Positions 24,181-32,075 of a DNA stretch of 64,000 nucleotides are shown in pieces. The notes below the pieces were generated by a model that made no database searches, was not told the DNA's origin, and saw only the letters and a program-made list of their open reading frames with translations. The first letter of the stretch is position 1. Every line of letters starts with the position of its first letter. Position numbers and translations under genes: made by a program. The stretch is taken from the NCBI GenBank assembly GCA_965232165.1, contig CBDDOY010000001.1, positions 2,046,001 to 2,110,000 on the forward strand. The letters run 5' to 3'. Source of the DNA: UBA2779 sp965232165 (GTDB taxonomy: Bacteria; Spirochaetota; Spirochaetia; DSM-2461).

Positions 24181-25318
24181 ACGATGCCGCATCGCCTTCT
24201 ATCCGACCATAGCGGGAATTTTAACAGGAGCATTCCCTCTGCTGCTCTTGCATCCAAGACTGGAGGGCTCCGGTGTTCCGGCCGTCATCTTAGGCATGGG
24301 CTTACCGGTTTTGGTTCTTCTCGCCCTGGTTTTTCTGGTATTCAGACTTCCTGCACTATTCATGATGGCCAAAAAGACTGATCAAATGCCATTGCCCCCC
24401 CTCCCTGGAGCATGCCGTGTCGGGAAGCCCTTGGTTCTTGAGGCTGACCCGCACCGGCCCTGTTTTCTACCGGGTGTGCGGCTCTTTCTCTGTTGGCGTT
24501 TCGAGTTCGGACCATTCAAGGAAGAATCATTTATACTTTTGCCGGCTAGGGGGAAGGGAACCGGCCGTTTCCGATTCACAAGGCGGGGCTGCTGGAAGGC
24601 CAGGCCATCCTTCTATGTCACCGATCCTTTTGGTTTCTTCGTCTTTCGGATTCCCATTGGCATCGTCCGTCACATCGTGGTGCCGCCTGAACCAACGGGT
24701 TTTGAGGGAGGTCTGCCGTCGGGACGCCTGTCGACGGATTCGGAGACCGCACTTCGATTGAGTGAAGATGCTGAGGAATGGCTTGAGAGACGGCAGTACA
24801 TACCGGGGGATGATTCCCGCCGTATCGATTGGCGGCACTATGCCCGCACCAGAGAATTGATCATCCGGGTCGGTGAAGATGAGATACCGACTCGGGGGAG
24901 GCTGTGGCTTCAGGTAATCGGTTCATCTAGGCATTGGAAACGGCAAGATTTCAAACGGCTGGACCGTTCTCTGGGGTTGGTTATGACCCTGGTCAAAATC
25001 CTCACCGAAGCCGGTCAGGAGGTTTTCGTGCGATTGCCCGGCGAGGTTCATTGGGGCAGCGTTGGCCGCGATGATTGGCAGAAACGCGTATCCCAGACTG
25101 TCCCAGACGGCATCTTGCCGGCCGGTGTCCCGGCCCCCGGCGATACGCTATGCATCGTGTCCGAATCGACAGACAGCATGGGGCAGGACTACCTCAGTCA
25201 TGCCGTCGACATGGGATGTCATGCCGTGTTGATGGCTTCAGATGATCACACGCCCCGCAGGCGTTCCCCCGGATGGTGGTTCTTTGACCGTAGAGATGCT
25301 TATGAGATGGGCCGTTAA
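24173..25318 (+). CDS. DUF58-domain membrane-anchored protein
   Basis: 381 residues. Two hydrophobic spans occupy the first ~65 residues (YPTIAGILTGAFPLLLL; PVLVLLALVFLVF). The DUF58 signature is ERRQYIPGDDSRRIDW followed by RHYARTRELIIRVGEDE (about 220-250), matching the family's YxxGDDxRxIDWxxxAR pattern. A frame extension upstream lies inside moxR; ATG 24173 gives an eight-base ATGATTAA overlap and a sensible N-terminus. DUF58 proteins occur with MoxR ATPases and transglutaminases in an otherwise poorly defined envelope-associated system. Confidence 0.88.
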   Translation: MIKRCRIAFYPTIAGILTGAFPLLLLHPRLEGSGVPAVILGMGLPVLVLLALVFLVFRLPALFMMAKKTDQMPLPPLPGACRVGKPLVLEADPHRPCFLPGVRLFLCWRFEFGPFKEESFILLPARGKGTGRFRFTRRGCWKARPSFYVTDPFGFFVFRIPIGIVRHIVVPPEPTGFEGGLPSGRLSTDSETALRLSEDAEEWLERRQYIPGDDSRRIDWRHYARTRELIIRVGEDEIPTRGRLWLQVIGSSRHWKRQDFKRLDRSLGLVMTLVKILTEAGQEVFVRLPGEVHWGSVGRDDWQKRVSQTVPDGILPAGVPAPGDTLCIVSESTDSMGQDYLSHAVDMGCHAVLMASDDHTPRRRSPGWWFFDRRDAYEMGR

Positions 25319-27422
25319 ACTGCCGGGGGTTCTGCTAGGCGCAGCCGTTTGGGTTCTCTTCTGCCTGGGGGTGAGTGATGTTGTCCCTGATGTCTGGATA
25401 TGGGCGGCCTTTCCGGCCGCCGTTCTCGCCGGTTATGTTCTGGCGCGGACGCGGGTGAGGCCGGTACCGGCCCTCATATTGATCATCCTCTTCCCCTGGA
25501 TGATTCGCGGCCTTGTTTTTATCGCGGCAGCGGCACTCCAAATAGATTTGCAAGTGTCCTGGGACAGGGGTTGGTTCCTCACGGCTCCATTGTGGTACTT
25601 CACGGCGATAAGCCGCTATCTTGTGCTCCGTCAACCACGGTATGGTTATCTGGAGGCCCTGGTTTTCTCTGTCCTCGGGGGAATTCTCATTACCTTCTTC
25701 CTTGATCAGCACTCTTCTCTCTCCGTACTCCAGGCGGAGAGGCGGCGGCTTCTCATCTCCATCGGTGTGTTCGTTCTCACCATGTTCTGCTTACTTTCAA
25801 CCTTCAGGCAGAGCCGTGGGAAATCCCAGGGGCAGCGGCTATCTCATCATCTCATCTATTGGAGCAGCCTCACACTGCTGGTGGTTCTGTTGACCTTGAT
25901 CGGCAACAGGGTAAGACGGGAGGAATCGTTAAGTTCCGGCGGAGGGCTGCTATCCAGCGATCTATTCCGTTTTGACTTCGGCGACATTCTCACCCTTGAA
26001 CCTCAGATAGAACTGAACGCCGAACTCACCATGCTTTACCGGGAGGACGGAATGCCTCAAATAAGGTATCTCAGGCGCTTTACCTTGTCCGGCTGGGATG
26101 GGGACCGTGGTTTTTTCAGAGACGCACCCATGGAGAGTGATCACTCGGAAGGGCCGCCCCTGCCCTCGGTGCTGCCTCGGGGCATAAGAGAGTGGAGATA
26201 TCCGCCCTTTGATGATTTGGAACTGATAATCCAGGAGTATTATCTGGTTGCGCTAGATCCGGCATCTTTCTTCGCCCTGAATAGCCCTGTCAGAGTCGAG
26301 CCATGGGAAATATGGGATGATGCCTCCTTTGTTCGGGCCTATACGGTCAATTCCATGGTTTCTTACGCTAAGGGCTGGGAACTCGAAGATGCGCCGCGTG
26401 AAAGCCTTTCCAGTGATTACCGGAGATACCTGCTTCGTGGAGGGGATAGCCCCATGTACACCGGTCTTGCGGAGGATATCCTCGGAGAAGAAACCAACGT
26501 TTGGAAGAAAGCATCGGCGATAGAGAAATGGCTGATATCCAATTACTATTATTCCCTGAACCCCGGACTGGCGCCGGACGGCGACCAGCTCGCCTGGTTT
26601 CTTAACAAAACGAAACGGGGATACTGCTCCTATTTTGCCTTTGCCATGACCCGGCTCTGCCGCGCCGCCGGTGTCCCTGCACGTGTTGCCGTGGGATTCG
26701 TCACCGATCCCGCCACTTCGGTGCTGGGATTCATCCCCGTGCGTTCCGATCAGGCCCACACCTGGGTGGAGGTGTGGATTGAAGGTTACGGCTGGATAAT
26801 ATTCGATCCAACTTCACAGACAATGGCGCCGGGGGAAGAATATCCCACGCGATTTCTCTCTCCCAATGAATGGCTGCCCTTGATTGAAGAAGTCCTCACA
26901 CGCCGCGGCGAGGTGAGTGCGGTAATCGAGGAAGCAAATGAGTTGTCGAATCAAAATCCATGGTGGCAGAATCTGTTTTTCCAGGTGAAATCCTTTCCGT
27001 CCTTCACAATAGGGGCGCTCATACTGCTTTTAATTCTCCTATACGCACCAGGCCGTCTCTTGCCGGCCATATTCGATTTACGGAATGCTTCTTCCAGAAA
27101 TTCAAGATGTCGGGTGAAGGGCCGATGGCGGCGCTTTGCCAGGCGCCTGGTACGCAGCAATATGCGGCCGAAACCGAGCGAGACCGCCCTTGAATGGGCC
27201 AGGAGGGTTGATGGCTGCGGTATCGAAGGCTTCTCTAAATGGACGGCAATTTACCTCAAGGCGGAATTCTCAGGGGTTTTCGAATCTCAAGATGATGAAA
27301 ATGCGGCTGAGATTGAGAAAAGACTGCTGAATTCCTGGAAGAAATCTGGGTGGAAATGGCGGCTTCCTGCCGCGTTGTCTCCAGGACTGAACACGATGCT
27401 TCCATGGAGGTCACGGCCATGA
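25302..27422 (+). CDS. Membrane-anchored transglutaminase-like protein
   Basis: About 706 residues. Roughly six hydrophobic spans fill the first 200 residues. An extracytoplasmic region follows, with the transglutaminase-like core: Cys in KRGYCSYFAFAMTRLCRAAG, His in QAHTWVEVWIEGYGW and Asp in IIFDPTSQ. A further membrane span (PSFTIGALILLLILLYAP, near 570) precedes a basic cytoplasmic tail. The catalytic triad is complete, so protease or transglutaminase activity on envelope proteins is plausible. ATG 25302, six bases after TAGAG, is preferred; it overlaps the DUF58 gene end by 17 bases. Belongs to the MoxR/DUF58 operon. Confidence 0.88.
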   Translation: MRWAVKLPGVLLGAAVWVLFCLGVSDVVPDVWIWAAFPAAVLAGYVLARTRVRPVPALILIILFPWMIRGLVFIAAAALQIDLQVSWDRGWFLTAPLWYFTAISRYLVLRQPRYGYLEALVFSVLGGILITFFLDQHSSLSVLQAERRRLLISIGVFVLTMFCLLSTFRQSRGKSQGQRLSHHLIYWSSLTLLVVLLTLIGNRVRREESLSSGGGLLSSDLFRFDFGDILTLEPQIELNAELTMLYREDGMPQIRYLRRFTLSGWDGDRGFFRDAPMESDHSEGPPLPSVLPRGIREWRYPPFDDLELIIQEYYLVALDPASFFALNSPVRVEPWEIWDDASFVRAYTVNSMVSYAKGWELEDAPRESLSSDYRRYLLRGGDSPMYTGLAEDILGEETNVWKKASAIEKWLISNYYYSLNPGLAPDGDQLAWFLNKTKRGYCSYFAFAMTRLCRAAGVPARVAVGFVTDPATSVLGFIPVRSDQAHTWVEVWIEGYGWIIFDPTSQTMAPGEEYPTRFLSPNEWLPLIEEVLTRRGEVSAVIEEANELSNQNPWWQNLFFQVKSFPSFTIGALILLLILLYAPGRLLPAIFDLRNASSRNSRCRVKGRWRRFARRLVRSNMRPKPSETALEWARRVDGCGIEGFSKWTAIYLKAEFSGVFESQDDENAAEIEKRLLNSWKKSGWKWRLPAALSPGLNTMLPWRSRP

Positions 27423-29170
27423 AGCATAGAACACGATGTATCATGCTCATCGTACTGGTCTTGTTGCGTCAGATGGCTTACACAGATGCGGTTGACAACC
27501 TTATTGCCGAAGTTGATGAAGCCGTGCAGGACAACCGCTACACCTTGGCGCTCGCCCTCCTGGAAGACGGCGAAGATGCCTGGCCCATGGACACAAGAAT
27601 ACTGATGCGGTCGGGAGACTTATACATGGCTCAGGAACTATACCGCCTTGCATTGGCTAAATTCCGTCAAGCCGATGAATTGGATTCGCATAACCCCTAT
27701 ATCCTATACAAGATTTCAAGGGCTCACGGCTATCTCGGCAATAATGCTGCCGCCGTTACCGCCCTGGAAGCGGCGCTTGGCATAGCCGAAGACAAACAGC
27801 TTTGGGAGGAAATCATCGATGATCTGAGCTGGATGTATTTCAAGACTTTCAGAATGAATGACGGCATCATGCTGCTGAAGCGGGTGCTTGAGGATGATTT
27901 CAATCGGGGCTGGGCCCATACCCTAGGAACCTTGTACTACGGAAATTACGATATTGATCAGGCTCGATACTGGTATAAGCGTTCCATTGAGGATGCCCTT
28001 GATTCGGGAGACGAACGATTTGCCTCAGTGGCCTACTACAATCTTTCTCTCTTGGAATTGTCGTTCTATCAATACAGGAATGCACGAGATTATGCACTGC
28101 GCTCCCTTGAACTCCAGAGCCGCACAGGCGGTCATCTGGTAATCGGCGAGTTGTCTTTCATGGAATGGCATCTCAAGGATGCCCTCAATTCTTATATGCA
28201 GGCGGAGAGTATGGATACAACGCCCTTGTCTAGGGTCGATACCGCCGAATTCTACCGCCGCATCGGCCGATTAGACGAGGCGATACGCTTCATCGACAAG
28301 GTCAATGCGGAAGGCGATGATTCCTGGATGTATCGCTATGGGGTCGATACAGTGAGGTTTGATATGGACCTCACTGAGATACTGTCCGCCGCATGGAAGG
28401 GTAAGGCAGAGACTGAATTGCTGACTCCACGCTGGGGACGGGGCCGTCGGATACTTCGTTTCGTCAGGGCCATGCTGTGGAAAGCCCGGGGTGTTTACCA
28501 TAACATGCGTTACCGTGCGTTGACGGCCCGATATGCAGGTGAATTAAAAGCCGAAGGCAACGTTCTCGATTCGGAGTGGTACGCATTTCGCTTCAATCAG
28601 GGTTATGGCCATTCGGCTATGAGACATCTGGAAAGGGCACGTCAATTGGAAACAGCCCTAACTCCCCTCTCCATTCCCTGGTACATACTGGAGGCCGGTA
28701 TTGAGGAGGAAGACCCAAGTCTCATTGAACAGGCCTTCAGCACTTTTCAGCCGATAGAACTTGAACCCATCGAAAGAGGATTGAAATCTATAGTGGAGAA
28801 TTTGCCCCGCAAACCACGGTTTGCCGATAGCATACTTACTGATCTTTATACTCTCAATCAGGGTGGCCTCAGACAATATGGGTTGACCCTGCCCATTCGA
28901 ATCAATGTATCCGGCGAGAGATCAACGCGACTGAAGAGAAGGATTGGCAGGGTGCTGAATTCGGCGGGATATAGCATTGTGAGAGATAATCTGCCTACTG
29001 CGGCTGCTTTGACGGCGAGCGTCCGGAGGGACGGCATCTACTGGTTCATGGCCGACCCTCATGGACGAACCGTTAGCGAGGCGCATACCGGATTAATCAG
29101 GAAGAAAAAAAAATTGGCAGATGTTCTAGCCGGATTGCTTAATCGATTCTATTCTATGAATATCGATTAG
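27419..29170 (+). CDS. TPR-repeat periplasmic/membrane protein
   Basis: 583 residues with an N-terminal signal segment (CIMLIVLVLLRQMAYTDA). At least five to seven tetratricopeptide-like repeats can be traced between about 35 and 300 (ALALLEDGEDAWP, ALAKFRQADELDSHNPYILY, AAVTALEAALGIAEDKQLW, GTLYYGNYDIDQARYWYKRS). The C-terminal ~250 residues are unassigned. The start overlaps the transglutaminase stop as ATGA. TPR proteins are a usual member of MoxR/DUF58/transglutaminase operons, probably as scaffold. Convergent with the barrel-like gene 11 bases downstream. Confidence 0.85.
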   Translation: MKHRTRCIMLIVLVLLRQMAYTDAVDNLIAEVDEAVQDNRYTLALALLEDGEDAWPMDTRILMRSGDLYMAQELYRLALAKFRQADELDSHNPYILYKISRAHGYLGNNAAAVTALEAALGIAEDKQLWEEIIDDLSWMYFKTFRMNDGIMLLKRVLEDDFNRGWAHTLGTLYYGNYDIDQARYWYKRSIEDALDSGDERFASVAYYNLSLLELSFYQYRNARDYALRSLELQSRTGGHLVIGELSFMEWHLKDALNSYMQAESMDTTPLSRVDTAEFYRRIGRLDEAIRFIDKVNAEGDDSWMYRYGVDTVRFDMDLTEILSAAWKGKAETELLTPRWGRGRRILRFVRAMLWKARGVYHNMRYRALTARYAGELKAEGNVLDSEWYAFRFNQGYGHSAMRHLERARQLETALTPLSIPWYILEAGIEEEDPSLIEQAFSTFQPIELEPIERGLKSIVENLPRKPRFADSILTDLYTLNQGGLRQYGLTLPIRINVSGERSTRLKRRIGRVLNSAGYSIVRDNLPTAAALTASVRRDGIYWFMADPHGRTVSEAHTGLIRKKKKLADVLAGLLNRFYSMNID

Positions 29171-29181
29171 AGGTCCCTTGA

Positions 29182-30564
29182 TTAGAGCCGCAAGCCTCTT
29201 CTAAATATCAGTCCAATTGCAGGTATTATATTATTCTCACCGAAACTGGCCATAAGCGAGACACCGATGTGATAGAATGTTCGGACCTTCAGGAATTCCA
29301 CTGCAAGTCCGAGGCGGAAATAGAGTTTATTTGACGATGATTCATTTGTAATGAAATTCATCCACATACTGCCAATGCCTAATTCAATGAGGGGCCTGAT
29401 GCTGCTCTTTAATAACGGCTGCCAATAGGCCAAAACATTTATCGCTCCAGTCATGTCGAAAGGGCCATATACCTGATTTGGGCCATTGACGTTCAATGTT
29501 CCTTGCAGCCCTATTCCTAATGCACGCAGGAATGGCTGGCCGCTTCCTGAATTCAGAATGGCCGTGAGTTCTATTCCGAGGAAACTCGGATTGATCAATG
29601 TGCTTGATTCTTCGGTGAAAAGTGTAACCATAGGCGAAAACCCGCTGGATACTTTGAATCTCTGCTGTTTGGCCGACGGCATCTCTTCAGCATCTTCATC
29701 TTCAGTAATTTTCTCACGAATAATTATGACATCTTCCTGACTTGCCATTTGGTCGGCAGTGTTGGTTATGGTAAGCGAGTAATTTCCCGGCTGAGCCGTT
29801 TCTGTGTTCAATGTAATCCATGCTTCATTGCTGTCATTGATCTCGATGTTGACAACCTGTATCTTACCTGAAGGACCCTCAATGTCTATCCACATAGATT
29901 TATCGAAATTCGCTCCGTTGATTCTTACAGTGGCACGATCAGTGTTCATGAATTCCAGAGTGCTCATTTGATCCAATTGAAGGATTGGTTTTTCTCGAAT
30001 AGTGAAGGCCTCATTGACTAGGAAGGTTTTGCCTGTTTGACTAGTACAAAGTAGTCCCCATGCACCTGTGGAGAGCGTTCTTGTGTCGATGGTGAACTGG
30101 GTGATTCGGCCTTGAGTTGTGCCGGTAATGGGCATCTCTTGATCGCCTTGTATGAGGAGAAATGTCACACCCGGCTTCAAAACAGCACTGTCAATTTCCA
30201 GTTTGGTTTCACCGTCATCGGCCCACGCGTTTATTGGCTTTATAACCCTGAAATATGGCGGAGAATCATGTAGTATCTCCAGTTTATTCCAATCGGTTTT
30301 CGATATTGTGCCTCCAAAGGGATCAATAAATGCAATCTGGTACTCATAGATTCCAGGTGCGAGGTCTATCCATAACTCATTGATTTCAGTGTCCAGCGTA
30401 TAAAATATCTCCCCCTCTTTTCGGATAGCCACATGATAGGTGGAGAGGGCGGCTTCCCAGGAGATGAGAATTTTCTCCCCTTTTTCTTGTATTATTCTCG
30501 ACTCCTGTCCAAAGAGAGGCGAAATACAGAAAACCAGGCATATAGCCCCCCACCGGCATTTCAC
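29182..30564 (-). CDS. Secreted Ig-like/beta-barrel envelope protein, paralogue 2
   Basis: 460 residues with a signal peptide (MKCRWGAICLVFCISPLFGQ). An N-terminal beta domain (ISWEAALSTYHVAIRKEGE; APGIYEYQIAFIDPFGG; WNKLEIL) and a TIG-like region (ATVRINGANFDKSMWIDIEG) precede a ~150-residue amphipathic beta-rich C-terminal part (FLGIELTAILNS; KLYFRLGLAVEFLKVRTF) that could be an outer-membrane barrel. It shares the architecture and the wording W-E...Y...PGxYEyxxxxxDxFG...Wn.L.IL with the preceding gene, so the two are tandem paralogues. The start overlaps the upstream stop by four bases. Last gene of the cyclase/FecR operon. Confidence 0.75.
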   Translation of the reverse strand: MKCRWGAICLVFCISPLFGQESRIIQEKGEKILISWEAALSTYHVAIRKEGEIFYTLDTEINELWIDLAPGIYEYQIAFIDPFGGTISKTDWNKLEILHDSPPYFRVIKPINAWADDGETKLEIDSAVLKPGVTFLLIQGDQEMPITGTTQGRITQFTIDTRTLSTGAWGLLCTSQTGKTFLVNEAFTIREKPILQLDQMSTLEFMNTDRATVRINGANFDKSMWIDIEGPSGKIQVVNIEINDSNEAWITLNTETAQPGNYSLTITNTADQMASQEDVIIIREKITEDEDAEEMPSAKQQRFKVSSGFSPMVTLFTEESSTLINPSFLGIELTAILNSGSGQPFLRALGIGLQGTLNVNGPNQVYGPFDMTGAINVLAYWQPLLKSSIRPLIELGIGSMWMNFITNESSSNKLYFRLGLAVEFLKVRTFYHIGVSLMASFGENNIIPAIGLIFRRGLRL

Positions 30565-32075
30565 AGCGTCAAACCTACTTCAAATTGTGGATGCAGAGAC
30601 CACATGGGGTTATTGGTATAGAGAGTCAAATTTCCATCAAGACTGAGAATGGAGAAGATGCGGGGGGTGAAATCGATTCTTAGCCCAATTCCAATGCGCC
30701 ATACCAAGTCGATTGAGTCCATACTCTCAAGGGAAATCTCTCCAATGTTGGCCTGACGGCTCACGTCAGGGGAATTATACAATGAATAGGAAACACCAAC
30801 TGCTGTATGCAACAGCATATTCAGCGGGAAGTCAAAAGGAGTGAGATAGTGAATTCCAAGCAGGAGTATGAATTGGTAGGCGGTAACGTTGCTGATCGAT
30901 AATTGAAGCCTCTGTGTGGTAGATAGCAGAAAACCGATTCCCCAGCCCATGTCTCTTAATACGGGTATTTTTCTGATGAGGTTATTAAAGAAATTCTGAT
31001 AATAACCAAATTTGAAACCCAGGAGACCGTTGTCGAAATAAGTCCGTGATTCGCCGATGGGTATACTTATCATATACCCCATATTGAGAGAACGGGGATA
31101 CTTCGGCAAAGGTTTTGGGTTTTTCTTGTCGATGTCTAATTCCTTGTAGTCATCAATAGAAGGCGGCTGTACCCTAAATGCTGAATGCTTCCTGTCAGAT
31201 TTCCCCGAAGGGTTGCGGACTGCAACTGAATACCAGCCATAGGCGGCCTGTGTCAGATCAAGACTATATGTCAAGCTATATTCATCGGGTTTTTCTAAGA
31301 AAGTCATTTCTATTTCTGATGGTCCGTCAAAATAGACCTCGGCGTTTTCTTCCAAGCCGGTCGCTTTGATGGTGATTCGATTATACTTCTTCCCTCCCTG
31401 CAATGCATTGGGGCTGAGTCTTGTGATATGCGGTTTATGCCGTCTTTTTACCACGAAGGCTTCATCCATGCGGTATGTGCTCCCAGGCGGGTTGGTCATA
31501 ATGAGGTTCCAGCTTCCTTCAGATGGTTTTCGCCGGGCTGATGCGAGTGAAACACTTGTCCAGCGTTCTGAGCCTTCAGCCTGCTCCTCAGCGGCGACTA
31601 TCTCCAGTGGAAGTATAGTGCCCTGGTCATCTTCAATATGAAAACGTGTGCTTTCTTTCTCTCCGCTCATGAACCCTGAGACCCGTGTCTTTAGGAAGAC
31701 TTTTTCGTCAGCAAACAATGTGTCGGGTGTATTGTCGATGATGAAAGGCTGTTCAGCGAGAAGTATGGTGAGTGGATTCCATTTGCTCGAAACGGCGATA
31801 TTGCCAAATAGATCAATTACATCAACTCTGAATTCATATTTGCCGGGAGAAAGGAACACCGGCAGTCTTGCGGCATCACTTCTCGTAACAAAAACTTGTT
31901 CGCCATTTTGACGAAATACGATCTGATAGTAGTCCGCTCCATCAACGGGTTCCCATTCGATATGATTGACCGCATGGAGTTCTGCCAGTATCATCATTGA
32001 GAATAGAACCATACAAGAGAAACGGCGGGAGCCAGATTCTATAAGCGATTTTTTAGAGATACCCTTAATCAGCAT
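30561..32075 (-). CDS. Secreted Ig-like/beta-barrel envelope protein, paralogue 1
   Basis: 504 residues from ATG 32075, which overlaps the FecR gene stop by 11 bases; ATG 32012 is an alternative. The hydrophobic signal core is MVLFSMMILAELHA, preceded, if 32075 is used, by a basic stretch KGISKKSLIESGSRR encoded by a family-A repeat end. The body repeats the pattern of its neighbour: HIEWEPVDGADYYQIVFRQN, SPGKYEFRVDVIDLFGN, WNPLTIL, a TIG-like region (ITIKATGLEENAEVYFDG) and a beta-rich C-terminus ending FEVGLTL. Likely an outer-membrane or periplasmic protein of unknown function. Confidence 0.75.
   Translation of the reverse strand: MLIKGISKKSLIESGSRRFSCMVLFSMMILAELHAVNHIEWEPVDGADYYQIVFRQNGEQVFVTRSDAARLPVFLSPGKYEFRVDVIDLFGNIAVSSKWNPLTILLAEQPFIIDNTPDTLFADEKVFLKTRVSGFMSGEKESTRFHIEDDQGTILPLEIVAAEEQAEGSERWTSVSLASARRKPSEGSWNLIMTNPPGSTYRMDEAFVVKRRHKPHITRLSPNALQGGKKYNRITIKATGLEENAEVYFDGPSEIEMTFLEKPDEYSLTYSLDLTQAAYGWYSVAVRNPSGKSDRKHSAFRVQPPSIDDYKELDIDKKNPKPLPKYPRSLNMGYMISIPIGESRTYFDNGLLGFKFGYYQNFFNNLIRKIPVLRDMGWGIGFLLSTTQRLQLSISNVTAYQFILLLGIHYLTPFDFPLNMLLHTAVGVSYSLYNSPDVSRQANIGEISLESMDSIDLVWRIGIGLRIDFTPRIFSILSLDGNLTLYTNNPMWSLHPQFEVGLTL
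32010..32064 (+). repeat. Truncated family-A (A2) end inside a gene start
   Basis: On the plus strand the segment ends AAGCGATTTTTTAGAGATACCC and includes GCCAGATTCTATAAGCG, matching the A2 right end (GCCAAATTCCAAAAGCGG, TTTTTTGGAGGTGCCC at 47716). The left part of the element is absent. It lies exactly over the junction of the FecR gene stop and the signal-peptide region of the next gene. Confidence 0.65.
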
